This document shows, one piece after another, positions 27,175-35,024 of a stretch of DNA of 57,599 nucleotides. The notes under the pieces are model-generated. The model did not search any database. It saw nothing but the letters and a program-made list of their open reading frames with translations, and was not told the origin of the DNA. The DNA lies in contig CAILUI010000078.1 in assembly GCA_903837355.1 (NCBI GenBank), positions 1 through 57,599 on the forward strand, given 5' to 3'. Source of the DNA: an uncultured Victivallales bacterium (GTDB taxonomy: Bacteria > Verrucomicrobiota > Lentisphaeria > Oligosphaerales > JAFGRS01). Within the stretch, counting starts at the first letter, position 1, and each line of letters opens with the position of its first letter. A program made the translations under genes and the position numbers.

Positions 27175-28590
27175 ATGCGAAGCCGAATCGGAGCACGCGC
27201 CGGCTGGCACCTGGCCCCCCTCATTGCGGCAACGCTGACCACGGTTACGGCCCTCATTCCCGTCACCGCCAAGGGAGCTGACATGCCCACCAAACCCACG
27301 TTCTTCGACATCAAGGACCCCGGCAGCGCGGCGGCTACCATCCCCCGTCTGCAGCCCTGGAAACGGGTCCCGCTCGATCCCGAGTACAGCGGCGCCTGGA
27401 CCCTGACCGGCGACGTCGACGGCGACGGCCAGGCGGAGATCGTCTCGGCCCGCAATGTCAACACCGGCGACGTCCACTACACCAGCACGGTGGTCGCGCA
27501 ACGCCTGGACGGCAGCGTGCTCTGGCGTTGGGGCAACCCAGCCATTGGCCGCCGCGGCCTGCACCATGACGTCGCCTGCCAGTTGCATGACTGGGACGGC
27601 GACGGCAGACTGGAGGTGATCCTCTGCACCGACGGCTTCCTGGTCGAACTCGACGGCGCCACCGGTCGTGAACGCCGGCGCCTGGCGATCCCGCCCGAGG
27701 CGACCGACTGCCTGGTCTTCGCCGACCTCTCCGGGCGCGGGCGGGCCACCGACGTCCTGGTCAAGACGCGCTACACCCAGATCTGGGCACTGAACGAGGC
27801 CGGGCGGGAACTCTGGACGATCACGACGCCCGCCGGCTACCCCACCGCACACCAGCCCATCCCCGTGGATGTCGACGGCGATGGCCGCGATGAGGTCATG
27901 GCGGGGTACGCCCTGCTCGGCGCCGACGGCGCCATCCGCTGGGCCCTGCCGGACGGCGGGCGCTTCCAGGGCGGCGGGCACCTCGACTGCGGCCGGGTCC
28001 TGCGCCGGGGTGCCAAGGCCGCCGAGACCGTCCTGCTGCTGACCTGCTGCGGGCACAACCGGCTACTGGCCGTCGACGGTAACGGCGGCGTGCTGTGGGA
28101 GATCGCGGGGCACCACTTCGAGTCCATCGACATCGGTAAGCTCCGCGCCGATCGGCCCGGGCCACAGTTGCTGGTGGATGTGGTGCCGACCGCCACCGTC
28201 GGCGACCAGAACGAACTGTGGATCATCGGCGCGGACGGCGAGTGGCTGGGGCGCATCCCGGCCGAGTATACGCGTTTCCACACCTTGGCCGACCTCAATG
28301 GCGACGGCCTCGACGAGATCATCCTGCCGCACTCCCGCGGGGTCTTCGACGGCAACGGCCGGCGGATCGGGACCCTCGACATGGAGTCGCAGGCCGACCT
28401 CTATGGCGGCAGACCCTACGCCGAAGGTGAGATCGGCAACCTGGTCGTGCGTGGCGACATGAACGGCGATGGCATCCCCGACGTCACCCTCACCACCCCC
28501 CAGGCCGCCTACGTCTTCACCGCCAGCCCGGTAGTCGGCGGCGGACCGCGGGCGCCGCTCGGCTGCGGCGTCAACTACACGCTGTACTGA
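27175..28590 (+). CDS. Secreted FG-GAP/VCBS-repeat beta-propeller protein
   Basis: 471 residues. A basic-hydrophobic signal (WHLAPLIAATLTTVTALIPVTAKGA) is followed by at least five calcium-binding FG-GAP blades of the form DxDGDG: DVDGDGQAEIV, DWDGDGRLEVI, DVDGDGRDEVM, DLNGDGLDEII and DMNGDGIPDVT. The arrangement resembles the propeller of PL11-type rhamnogalacturonan lyases and of integrin-like bacterial proteins. It is too short for a complete PL11 enzyme with accessory domains, and I see no assignable catalytic residues. The ATG at 27175 follows GGAG at a good distance; an in-frame ATG at 27283 would remove the signal. It is divergent from the MATE gene and convergent with the exonuclease gene. 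Confidence 0.82.
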   Translation: MRSRIGARAGWHLAPLIAATLTTVTALIPVTAKGADMPTKPTFFDIKDPGSAAATIPRLQPWKRVPLDPEYSGAWTLTGDVDGDGQAEIVSARNVNTGDVHYTSTVVAQRLDGSVLWRWGNPAIGRRGLHHDVACQLHDWDGDGRLEVILCTDGFLVELDGATGRERRRLAIPPEATDCLVFADLSGRGRATDVLVKTRYTQIWALNEAGRELWTITTPAGYPTAHQPIPVDVDGDGRDEVMAGYALLGADGAIRWALPDGGRFQGGGHLDCGRVLRRGAKAAETVLLLTCCGHNRLLAVDGNGGVLWEIAGHHFESIDIGKLRADRPGPQLLVDVVPTATVGDQNELWIIGADGEWLGRIPAEYTRFHTLADLNGDGLDEIILPHSRGVFDGNGRRIGTLDMESQADLYGGRPYAEGEIGNLVVRGDMNGDGIPDVTLTTPQAAYVFTASPVVGGGPRAPLGCGVNYTLY

Positions 28591-28603
28591 GGCGCATACG
28601 GGC

Positions 28604-29176
28604 TCAGGGCATGACCCCGAGGCGCCGGAGTTCGCGGTAGCAGCGGGCACAGGCGCGGACGTCGGCCAGGGCCTGGTGGGCGCCGACCGCGGACTCCCCG
28701 AAGAGCTTCCGGTGCAATTCGTCCAGCGACGGCCACTTGAAGCCGTAGCGGCCGGGGAGCTGGCAGAGCTCGGTGGCTGACTGCATGGTGCACAGCCGGC
28801 GCTTGGCGGGGAGTGGGTTATGCCGCTCCAGGCGCAGGAACTCGGCGCCGAGGATCTTCTCATCAAAGGGCATGTTGTGTGCGACCAGCACGCTGGCTGC
28901 CGCCAGGTCAACCGTGATCTCCGCGAGGGCCACGGCCAGTTCGATCCCGTACTGCTGTGCCCTCTCGGTGGTGATGCCATGGATCCGCACCGCGTCCGCG
29001 GGGATCACGAAGCCCTGCGGTTTGATGAGGTGCTCGACGCTGCGCAACTCCGTGCCATCGGCGTCCACCAGCAACCAGGCGATCTGCACCAGCCGAGGCC
29101 AGTTCGACAGCGCAGTCACCGGCGCCTTGCCGTCCCGCGGTAGCCCCGTGGTCTCGGTATCGAAGAAGAGAATCAT
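28604..29176 (-). CDS. DEDDh 3'-5' exonuclease (DnaQ-like)
   Basis: 190 residues of the DNA polymerase III epsilon-type exonuclease family. ExoI is FFDTETTG (D6, E8), ExoII is LVAHNMPFD and ExoIII is AHQALADV (His and Asp), so the metal-binding set looks complete. It lacks a clamp-binding tail and UvrC-like extension, so it is a stand-alone proofreading or repair-type nuclease and not clearly the replicative epsilon. The ATG at 29176 overlaps the stop of the WbsX-like gene (ATGA), an odd coupling of a nuclease with a glycan enzyme. A purine-rich GAGGGGACGGGGGA ribosome binding site precedes the start. Confidence 0.9.
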   Translation of the reverse strand: MILFFDTETTGLPRDGKAPVTALSNWPRLVQIAWLLVDADGTELRSVEHLIKPQGFVIPADAVRIHGITTERAQQYGIELAVALAEITVDLAAASVLVAHNMPFDEKILGAEFLRLERHNPLPAKRRLCTMQSATELCQLPGRYGFKWPSLDELHRKLFGESAVGAHQALADVRACARCYRELRRLGVMP

Positions 29177-30822
29177 TCCCCCGTCCCCTCCGCCGCGCCG
29201 AAGCGCCATTCCCGCAGCGTTGATCCAGCGGCATCCTGCAAACGGATCCAGGCGATCTCGACGGTGCCAGCGGCGGTGCCCGGATCGAGGCGCAGCCCGG
29301 CCAGGGGCGCGTCTGCCGCAAACGCCGCCGCCGCCTCGTGCCATTCCCCGTCGTGCCGGATCGCGAAGCTCACTGCCCGCTGCGCCTGGAAGCGCGGCTC
29401 CTGGAGGGTGGTCCAGAAGACCTGACCGGGGCCGCGGCCGCTGGCGCGCAGCCGCACGACGACCTGCAGGGCGCCGCTCGCCGCTGGCACCGCCGTCGTG
29501 ATCAACTGCGGATCGTCACCCTGGGTGGTGACGACCAACGCCTGCGGCCCCACGGTCAGCGTGGTCGCCGCCAGCGGGCTCGCCCAGCCGCCCAGGCCGG
29601 CGCGCCGCCGCTCCGCTTCCCGGTAGAGGCCGTCATAGGGACCCAGACCAAGGTCCTCAGGCACGACGTCGACGTGTGCCCCGGCGGACGCCGCGAAGGT
29701 CGTCCGCACGGCGTCGAGGTAGCCGAAACCGGCCCGGCGGTGCGGGAAGATGAAGTGCCCTTCCCCGAACTCGTTCCAGTTGTCGAGCAGGACCAGCCGC
29801 TGCTCCGGGCCGGTCCCCGGCTGCCGGTCCAGGAAGGCCTTGGCGCGACCACAAAGCGTCGCAAAGTCCGCCGGCTCCAGCCGCCAGCCGGGACCGGCTC
29901 CCGGGTTCCAGGGCCGGTCATCCCAGCCCATGCTGGCGGTGACGAAGGCCGGCAGACCGCTGGCGGAGCTCAGCCCGGCCCAGCACTGCTCCTGCGCCGC
30001 GATCAAGGCCGCGGGATCGCGTCCGGCCGGCAGCAGTCCGGCGAACGAGGGCCAGTGGTAGGACGAGGCGTAGTCCATGTCCAGGGCTGCGGGCAGCGTT
30101 ACGGGACGGTCCAGACCCAGGTGATGCTCACCCACCACCACCAGGCCCGGCAGGCCGGCCGCGATGCAGGCGCTCCGCATGGCGAGCACGGCCGCGCGGG
30201 CCGCCTCGACGCCGCCCAGTTCCGCGACCAGGACGTCAAGTCGGTAGATGAAGAGCACCGGTTTGCCATCCAGGGTCAGGTAGTTCGGCCGGCGGAAGTA
30301 GTGCTCGATCCAGAAGGGCAGGACATTCTCAAGCAGGTCCTGCGCCGAACTCACGCCGCAGGCGATGGGGTTGCCATTCTCCCAAAGCAGGGCGAACTTC
30401 ATCCGCTCACCGTAACGGCTCTTGAACAGCCCTTCGTGGAGCCAGTGACCGAGTACGGGCTCCGCGGGTTTGCCCAGGTTGCCCTTGGCCCGGTACCAGC
30501 AGGGCACGAAGAACGAGATCCCGTGCTCGAGCGCCCACAGGATCTCCCAGTCGGTCACCGCGGGCGTCCCCTCGTCGTACCAGCCCAGCAGCGGCTGGCG
30601 CTCGGGAAAGGGCACGATGGGCGCCCAGCAATCTCGGCCGCCACTCTGCTCCCAGGCATGGTTGTTCCACAAGGGGCACATGAAGGCCCCGACCAGGTAG
30701 CGGCCCGTGTCGGCAGCCTTGGGCACGGGGACATAGACAGGCGCTGCCGCCGGGGCCTCGGCGGCAGCCACGGTCATCCCCAGTCCGGCCGTCAGCAGCA
30801 GCAGTCCCACGATCCCGGGCAT
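29173..30822 (-). CDS. Secreted WbsX/GH99-like barrel protein with C-terminal beta-sandwich
   Basis: 549 residues with a signal peptide (MPGIVGLLLLTAGLGMTVAAA). The barrel (~40-410) begins LVGAFMCPLWNNHAWEQ, has GISFFVPCWYRAKGN and ends in LDNWNEFGEGHFIFPH. The NEFGEG motif is typical of the glycosyltransferase-WbsX-like/GH99-related proteins, in which the Glu is a likely catalytic residue. Residues ~435-549 are the same beta-sandwich module found at the N-terminus of the 22743-25466 protein (QVFWTTLQ, HDGEWHEAAAAF, VEIAWIRL). The ATG at 30822 follows GAGG. It likely acts on mannose-, galactose- or rhamnose-containing glycans in the periplasm or outside; the substrate is not deducible. Confidence 0.75.
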   Translation of the reverse strand: MPGIVGLLLLTAGLGMTVAAAEAPAAAPVYVPVPKAADTGRYLVGAFMCPLWNNHAWEQSGGRDCWAPIVPFPERQPLLGWYDEGTPAVTDWEILWALEHGISFFVPCWYRAKGNLGKPAEPVLGHWLHEGLFKSRYGERMKFALLWENGNPIACGVSSAQDLLENVLPFWIEHYFRRPNYLTLDGKPVLFIYRLDVLVAELGGVEAARAAVLAMRSACIAAGLPGLVVVGEHHLGLDRPVTLPAALDMDYASSYHWPSFAGLLPAGRDPAALIAAQEQCWAGLSSASGLPAFVTASMGWDDRPWNPGAGPGWRLEPADFATLCGRAKAFLDRQPGTGPEQRLVLLDNWNEFGEGHFIFPHRRAGFGYLDAVRTTFAASAGAHVDVVPEDLGLGPYDGLYREAERRRAGLGGWASPLAATTLTVGPQALVVTTQGDDPQLITTAVPAASGALQVVVRLRASGRGPGQVFWTTLQEPRFQAQRAVSFAIRHDGEWHEAAAAFAADAPLAGLRLDPGTAAGTVEIAWIRLQDAAGSTLREWRFGAAEGTGE

Positions 30823-30885
30823 GGTGTCCTCGACCTCTCTTGTGTGAGGCTCGCGCGTCTCACGTCGACAGATCCGGCCGGACTT

Positions 30886-30939
30886 TGGAAGCCGGGGTTT
30901 CCGCAACCCGGCCGCGGCATGCGGAGATGCCGCGTTCCA
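30886..30939. repeat. 54-bp double-hairpin element, copy A
   Basis: Terminal TGGAA...TTCCA encloses two adjacent hairpins: GCCGGG/CCCGGC, and a perfect 8-bp stem CGCGGCAT/ATGCCGCG with loop GCGGAG. The second copy is at 54100-54153. It lies in the intergenic region between the UroD-family gene and the WbsX-like gene. Confidence 0.88.
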
Positions 30940-30985
30940 GCACCGTGGGCCGCAGGCAACGCCGCCGGCCCCCCGGGCCCGCACT

Positions 30986-32074
30986 TCAGCCGTAGCGGCG
31001 TCCTTCATCCAGCATCGCCAGGTAGTTGTCCAGCGGCACGTAATTCGCGACGCTGTTGCCGGTACCCAGGCAGTAGCCGCCGCCGGGCTGACACACCGCC
31101 AGCGTCTCGCGCACCCGTTGGCGCACCTCGGCTTCCGGCGCCCGACAGAGGAAATCCAGGTCGATGCCGCCGAGCACCGCGATCCGCTGACCATAGCTAC
31201 GCTTGGCGTCCCGGACGTCTTCGATGGTGTCCTCGAACGAGTGCTTGGCGTCGATCCCGACGGTGTCGATGAGGTCGTCCATGATCTGCGTCAGCTTGCC
31301 GCAGGAATGCAGCAGGTACGGCCGCCCGGCGGCGTGCGCCAGGGTGGCCATCCGGCGATGCGCCGGCAACACGAACTCACGCAGGTCAGCGGGGCTGATC
31401 AGCGTCCCGCCGCGGAAGCCCATATCGTCACTGCCCCAGATGATCTTGACGCATGGGAACTCCAGCATCCGTTGGATCAGCGCAACGTTGATCTCCAGAA
31501 GCCGGTCGGCGATCGCCTTGACCAGATCGCGCTGATCCACCAGGGCATAGCACAGCGTCTCATACCCCAGCAGCCAGGTCAGGTGCTCGGCGAAGTGCGC
31601 AAAGCCGCCGCAGCCGATGACGCACATGTCGTCGGGCAGATTCCGCTCATACCACTCCAGAGCCCGCGTCGAAAACTGCGCTGGCTGCGGCCAGGGGTAA
31701 CGCTCGAACTCCTCCCAGGAGGTAATCGGGCCCCGCGCCTCGTCGACATAGGACCGGCCGGCCGCACGCGACAGCGCCCCCGCGCTGTCCTCGACGAGCT
31801 GGCGGCGCAGCGGCATCGCCACCCCCTCGACCCACTGGCGCACGTAGTCGTAGCCCAGGACGCGCTGCAGACGCAGGGTGCGCTTCTCGGCCAGGAACGG
31901 ATCGTCGGCCGCCAGGCCCGCCAACAGGCCAAAGCGCGTGCTCAGCGCGGCCTGCACCTCGCCATCCAGAAACAGCTCGATGGAATGCACACGCCGTGGC
32001 GTGCCGCGGCGCAGAAGGCAGTCTCGCAGCGCTTCCCAATCCGGCCGGATCTCGCGCGCGAAGGGGGTGTCCAT
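30986..32074 (-). CDS. Uroporphyrinogen decarboxylase-family protein
   Basis: 362 residues with the URO-D barrel fold, seen in GCGGFAHFAEHLTWLLGYE, KIIWGSDDMGFRGGTLISPADLREFVLP, PYLLHSCGKL and VLGGIDLDFLCRA. The first Arg-rich substrate motif of true HemE enzymes is not obvious. The protein resembles the many URO-D paralogues (MtaA/CmuA-like methyltransferases and unknowns) of anaerobes. The HSCGK block could bind a metal through His and Cys, as in corrinoid methyltransferases. Start ATG at 32074. It sits 163 bp before the WbsX-like gene on the same strand, separated by the 54-bp hairpin element. A true heme-pathway role is unlikely. Confidence 0.85.
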   Translation of the reverse strand: MDTPFAREIRPDWEALRDCLLRRGTPRRVHSIELFLDGEVQAALSTRFGLLAGLAADDPFLAEKRTLRLQRVLGYDYVRQWVEGVAMPLRRQLVEDSAGALSRAAGRSYVDEARGPITSWEEFERYPWPQPAQFSTRALEWYERNLPDDMCVIGCGGFAHFAEHLTWLLGYETLCYALVDQRDLVKAIADRLLEINVALIQRMLEFPCVKIIWGSDDMGFRGGTLISPADLREFVLPAHRRMATLAHAAGRPYLLHSCGKLTQIMDDLIDTVGIDAKHSFEDTIEDVRDAKRSYGQRIAVLGGIDLDFLCRAPEAEVRQRVRETLAVCQPGGGYCLGTGNSVANYVPLDNYLAMLDEGRRYG

Positions 32075-32247
32075 ATCCGTCTTCCTAGCCTCAGTTTGAA
32101 CCCGCGCACAGGCGTCAACGTCCCTGCAAACATTGCCACGGTCCCCGCGAAGTCAAGGCGCCGCCGGCCACCGGCGACCCGGCGACCCGGCGAGCCTGGC
32201 CTGCCGGTCGGCGCATGGGAGTACCGAGCCCCGGCAACAACGGCACG

Positions 32248-32278
32248 TTCTGGACTGCGGCGGCTTGGACACCGCTTT
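32248..32278 (+). repeat. Dispersed ~28-bp repeat (GGACTGCGGCGGC type), single copy
   Basis: TCTGGACTGCGGCGGCTTGG continuing to ACCGCTTT. Related copies are at 46033-46060 (inverted), 46118-46146 and 57563-57592. It lies in the 370-bp intergenic region upstream of the fucosidase gene, which otherwise shows only a TATACT -10-like box at 32358-32363 without a good -35. Confidence 0.8.
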
Positions 32279-32444
32279 CGAGCGTTGGGGCCGATGCGTG
32301 GACTTGAACCCGCTGCGACCGGGGCGACATTCAGGGGGTGAAGACGGCGCTGGCGCCTATACTCTCTGCAGTCAGCGCGCGTGCACGCCGCGGCGTCATC
32401 GGGTGGCAGGTTCAGGCCAGGCAGCGCCAGAGGAGACCGTCGAG

Positions 32445-33689
32445 ATGGCAGCAGTATCAGCAGCAGCTTCCAAGACCAGAGCCCAGCGGATGGCGTGGTG
32501 GACGGATGCGCGCTTCGGCATGTTCGTCCACTGGGGACTCTATGCCCAACTCGGCCGGCATGAGTGGGTCATGAACCGCGAACGGATCCCGGTGCCGGAC
32601 TACGAGAAGCTCGCGGACACCTGGAAACCCACGCCGCGACCGGCCCGCGAGTGGGCCAAGCTGGCCAAGGCCGCCGGCATGAAGTACATGGTGATGACCA
32701 CCAAGCACCATGAGGGCTTCTGCCTCTGGGACACCGAGCAGACCGACTACAACGCCGTGCGCCGCGGCCCCGGTCGCGACCTCGTCCGGGAGTATGTCGA
32801 GGCCTGCCGCGAGTTCGGCCTCAAGATCGGCTTCTACTACTCCCTGATGGACTGGCATCACCCCGACGGGGCCGACTGCGCCCACCACGAGAAGGCCCGG
32901 CGGCGCTTCGTCGAGTTCACCCACGGCTGCGTCCGCGAACTCTGCTCCAACTACGGCCACATCGACATCATCTGGTACGACGTGGCCTGGCCCCTGGCGA
33001 CCCCCGAACTGTGGGAGAGCCGCCGACTGAACCGCATGGTGCGCAGTCTGCAGCCCCACATTCTCATCAACAACCGTTCCCTCCTGCCCGAGGACTTCGG
33101 CACGCCCGAAGAACACATTAAGGCCGAGAACAAGGGCCGCGCCTGGGAAGCCTGCATGACCTTCAACGGCTCCTGGGGCTACCTGCCCTACGGCGCCGAG
33201 AGCGACTGGCGCTCCACGCGCGAGGTCATCGGCATGCTGCGTACCGCTACCGCCGGCCAGGGCAACCTCCTGCTCAACATCGGCCCCAAGCCGGACGGCT
33301 CCGTGCCCGCCGAGGCCTATCCCCGCCTGCAGGCCGTCGGCCAGTGGCTGGAGCGTAACCACGAGGCCGTCTATGGCCAGGTCGACCGCGCCGACCGCTT
33401 CGAGTGGATGCCCCTGGGCCAGTGGACCCGCCGGGGCAACACGGCGTACTTCTGGTGCAGCCGCTGGCCAGGCCGCGAGATCGCCATCGGCGGCTTCCAC
33501 GGCAAGGTCATCCGCGCTTCCGTCCTCGGCGACACCACCCCGGTGACGGTCGAGCAGAAGGGCGAACGGCTCCTCCTGCGTGGCCTTCCCGCGCCCTGCC
33601 CCGACACCATCGCCGCGATCGCCGTCATCAAGCTGGAATGCGCCAGTGAACCCCGGCAGGAACTCGGGGCTGGCTGCGTCATGCTGTAA
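32445..33689 (+). CDS. GH29 alpha-L-fucosidase
   Basis: 414-residue glycosidase that would release L-fucose from glycans. The GH29 catalytic barrel is clear: WWTDARFGMFVHWGLYA at the start, MKYMVMTTKHHEGFCLWD, FGLKIGFYYSLMDWHHPD, and YGHIDIIWYDVAWPL carrying the nucleophile Asp. NGSWGYLPYGAESDW, GNLLLNIGPKPDGSVP and a short C-terminal beta-domain follow. No signal peptide is visible with the ATG at 32445 (MAAVSAAASKTRAQRM), which is preceded by AGGAGA, so it may act in the cytoplasm on imported oligosaccharides. That agrees with the MFS transporter gene 48 bp downstream on the same strand. Confidence 0.94.
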   Translation: MAAVSAAASKTRAQRMAWWTDARFGMFVHWGLYAQLGRHEWVMNRERIPVPDYEKLADTWKPTPRPAREWAKLAKAAGMKYMVMTTKHHEGFCLWDTEQTDYNAVRRGPGRDLVREYVEACREFGLKIGFYYSLMDWHHPDGADCAHHEKARRRFVEFTHGCVRELCSNYGHIDIIWYDVAWPLATPELWESRRLNRMVRSLQPHILINNRSLLPEDFGTPEEHIKAENKGRAWEACMTFNGSWGYLPYGAESDWRSTREVIGMLRTATAGQGNLLLNIGPKPDGSVPAEAYPRLQAVGQWLERNHEAVYGQVDRADRFEWMPLGQWTRRGNTAYFWCSRWPGREIAIGGFHGKVIRASVLGDTTPVTVEQKGERLLLRGLPAPCPDTIAAIAVIKLECASEPRQELGAGCVML

Positions 33690-33698
33690 CCCGTACCA

Positions 33699-33722
33699 CC
33701 CGCGGCGCCATGGCGCCGCGGG
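33699..33722. repeat. Perfect 24-bp palindrome between fucosidase and MFS genes
   Basis: CCCGCGGCGCCA at 33699-33710 is followed directly by its reverse complement to 33722. It starts 9 bp after the fucosidase stop and ends 15 bp before the MFS GTG start. It has no T-run, so it may be an operator, an mRNA-stabilising hairpin between two cistrons, or a hairpin hiding the next ribosome binding site. Confidence 0.85.
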
Positions 33723-33737
33723 CGTCAGGGGATTGCC

Positions 33738-34979
33738 GTGATCCGACGGCGCACCCATTACGGCCATCTCATCCTGGCGCTCGCGGTCCTGGCGGTGTTC
33801 GGCTCGCTGGGGCTGGGCCGGTTCGGCTACAGCATGGTCCTGCCGGCCATGCAGAACGATCTGGGGCTGAGTAACGCCCAGACGGGAGCCATGCAATCGG
33901 CCAACCTGCTGGGCTACCTGCTGGTGGTAGCCTTTGCGGGCGCGGCCGGAGCCCAGTACGGTGCCCGCCGCATCATCGTGGCCGGCCTGGCGGTCGTGGC
34001 GCTCTCCATGGCCCTCACCGGCCTGGCCCCGTCCTACCGGGCAGCCTGCGGCGCCCGCTTCCTCACCGGTGCCGGCGCCGCCGCGGTCAATGTCCCCACC
34101 CTGGCCCTGGTGGCCGCCTGGTTCGCCGCGCGCCGGCGCGGCCTCGCCAGCGGCATTGCCGTCGCGGGCTCCAGCCTCGGCCTGGTGGTCACCGGCGCCC
34201 TGGTGCCGGCCCTGCTCCAATCACCTACGGGCGACGGCTGGCGCACCTGCTGGTTGGTGTTTGCAGGCCTCACCGCGGCCATCGGCGTGCTCGCGGCATG
34301 GCGACTGCGCGACCGCCCGGAGGACCTCGGCCTGACCCCCAGCGGCGCTCCGCCGGACCCCGAACGTGGTCCGACGGTGGCGCGCGCGTCCTCCCTGGCC
34401 TGGGGGGCCGTGTACGCCTCGCCGCACCTCTGGCACCTGGCGGCGGTCTACCTCGCCTTCGGCTTCTCGTACATCATCTACTCGACCTTCTTCGTGCAGC
34501 ACCTCGTGCGCGACCTGGCCCTGCCCACCGCCGCCGCCGGCCGGTTGTGGCTGCGGATCGGGGTGGTATCGATGGTCAGTGGCCTGGCCTGGGGCGCGCT
34601 GTCGGACCGCTGGGGACGCCGGCTCGCCCTGGTGCTGATCTTTACGGTGCAGGGCACGGCCTACCTGCTGGTCGGCCTGGCCGGTCACAGCCTGACCGCA
34701 GCCTACGGCTCCGGCCTGCTGTTCGGCGTGACCGCGTGGAGCATTCCCGCGATCATGGCGGCGGCCACGGGCGACCGCTTCGGCCCGCGTCTGGGTTCCG
34801 CCGCCCTCGGCCTGGTGACCGTCGTCTTCGGGGTGGGCCAGGCCCTCGCGCCCTATGTCAGCGGCCGCCTAGCGGATGCAACGCACTCCTTTGCTCCTGC
34901 TTTCACGCTCGCCGGCCTGGTGGCTCTGGGGCTGGGTGCCGGGGGCTCACTGCTCCTGCCGCGCGTCAAGGAAGGCTAA
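33738..34979 (+). CDS. MFS transporter (YbfB/YjiJ-like)
   Basis: Inner-membrane carrier of 413 residues with 12 predicted helices: LILALAVLAVFGSLGLGRFGYSMVLP as TM1, the cytoplasmic loop GAQYGARR between TM2 and TM3, and the second-half equivalent GALSDRWGRR. The RFGYSMVLPAM start is typical of the YbfB/YjiJ branch of the major facilitator family. Start is the GTG at 33738; the 24-bp palindrome precedes it. Its place between the fucosidase and the barrel-type gene suggests uptake or exchange of a sugar or sugar acid, but the substrate cannot be read from the sequence. Confidence 0.9.
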   Translation: MIRRRTHYGHLILALAVLAVFGSLGLGRFGYSMVLPAMQNDLGLSNAQTGAMQSANLLGYLLVVAFAGAAGAQYGARRIIVAGLAVVALSMALTGLAPSYRAACGARFLTGAGAAAVNVPTLALVAAWFAARRRGLASGIAVAGSSLGLVVTGALVPALLQSPTGDGWRTCWLVFAGLTAAIGVLAAWRLRDRPEDLGLTPSGAPPDPERGPTVARASSLAWGAVYASPHLWHLAAVYLAFGFSYIIYSTFFVQHLVRDLALPTAAAGRLWLRIGVVSMVSGLAWGALSDRWGRRLALVLIFTVQGTAYLLVGLAGHSLTAAYGSGLLFGVTAWSIPAIMAAATGDRFGPRLGSAALGLVTVVFGVGQALAPYVSGRLADATHSFAPAFTLAGLVALGLGAGGSLLLPRVKEG

Positions 34980-35024
34980 GCGTGGGGCGATCCAGGCAGA
35001 TATGTCCGTAACCGTGGAGTCACG

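Noticed and set aside
30986..32074. Calling this gene hemE
   Set aside because: The URO-D fold is clear but the N-terminal HemE substrate motif is not, and the setting is not a heme operon.
32284..32335. tRNA 3'-end-like stretch (GTGGACTTGAACCCGCTGCG)
   Set aside because: Resembles the complement of a T-arm but no acceptor or anticodon stems can be paired around it.
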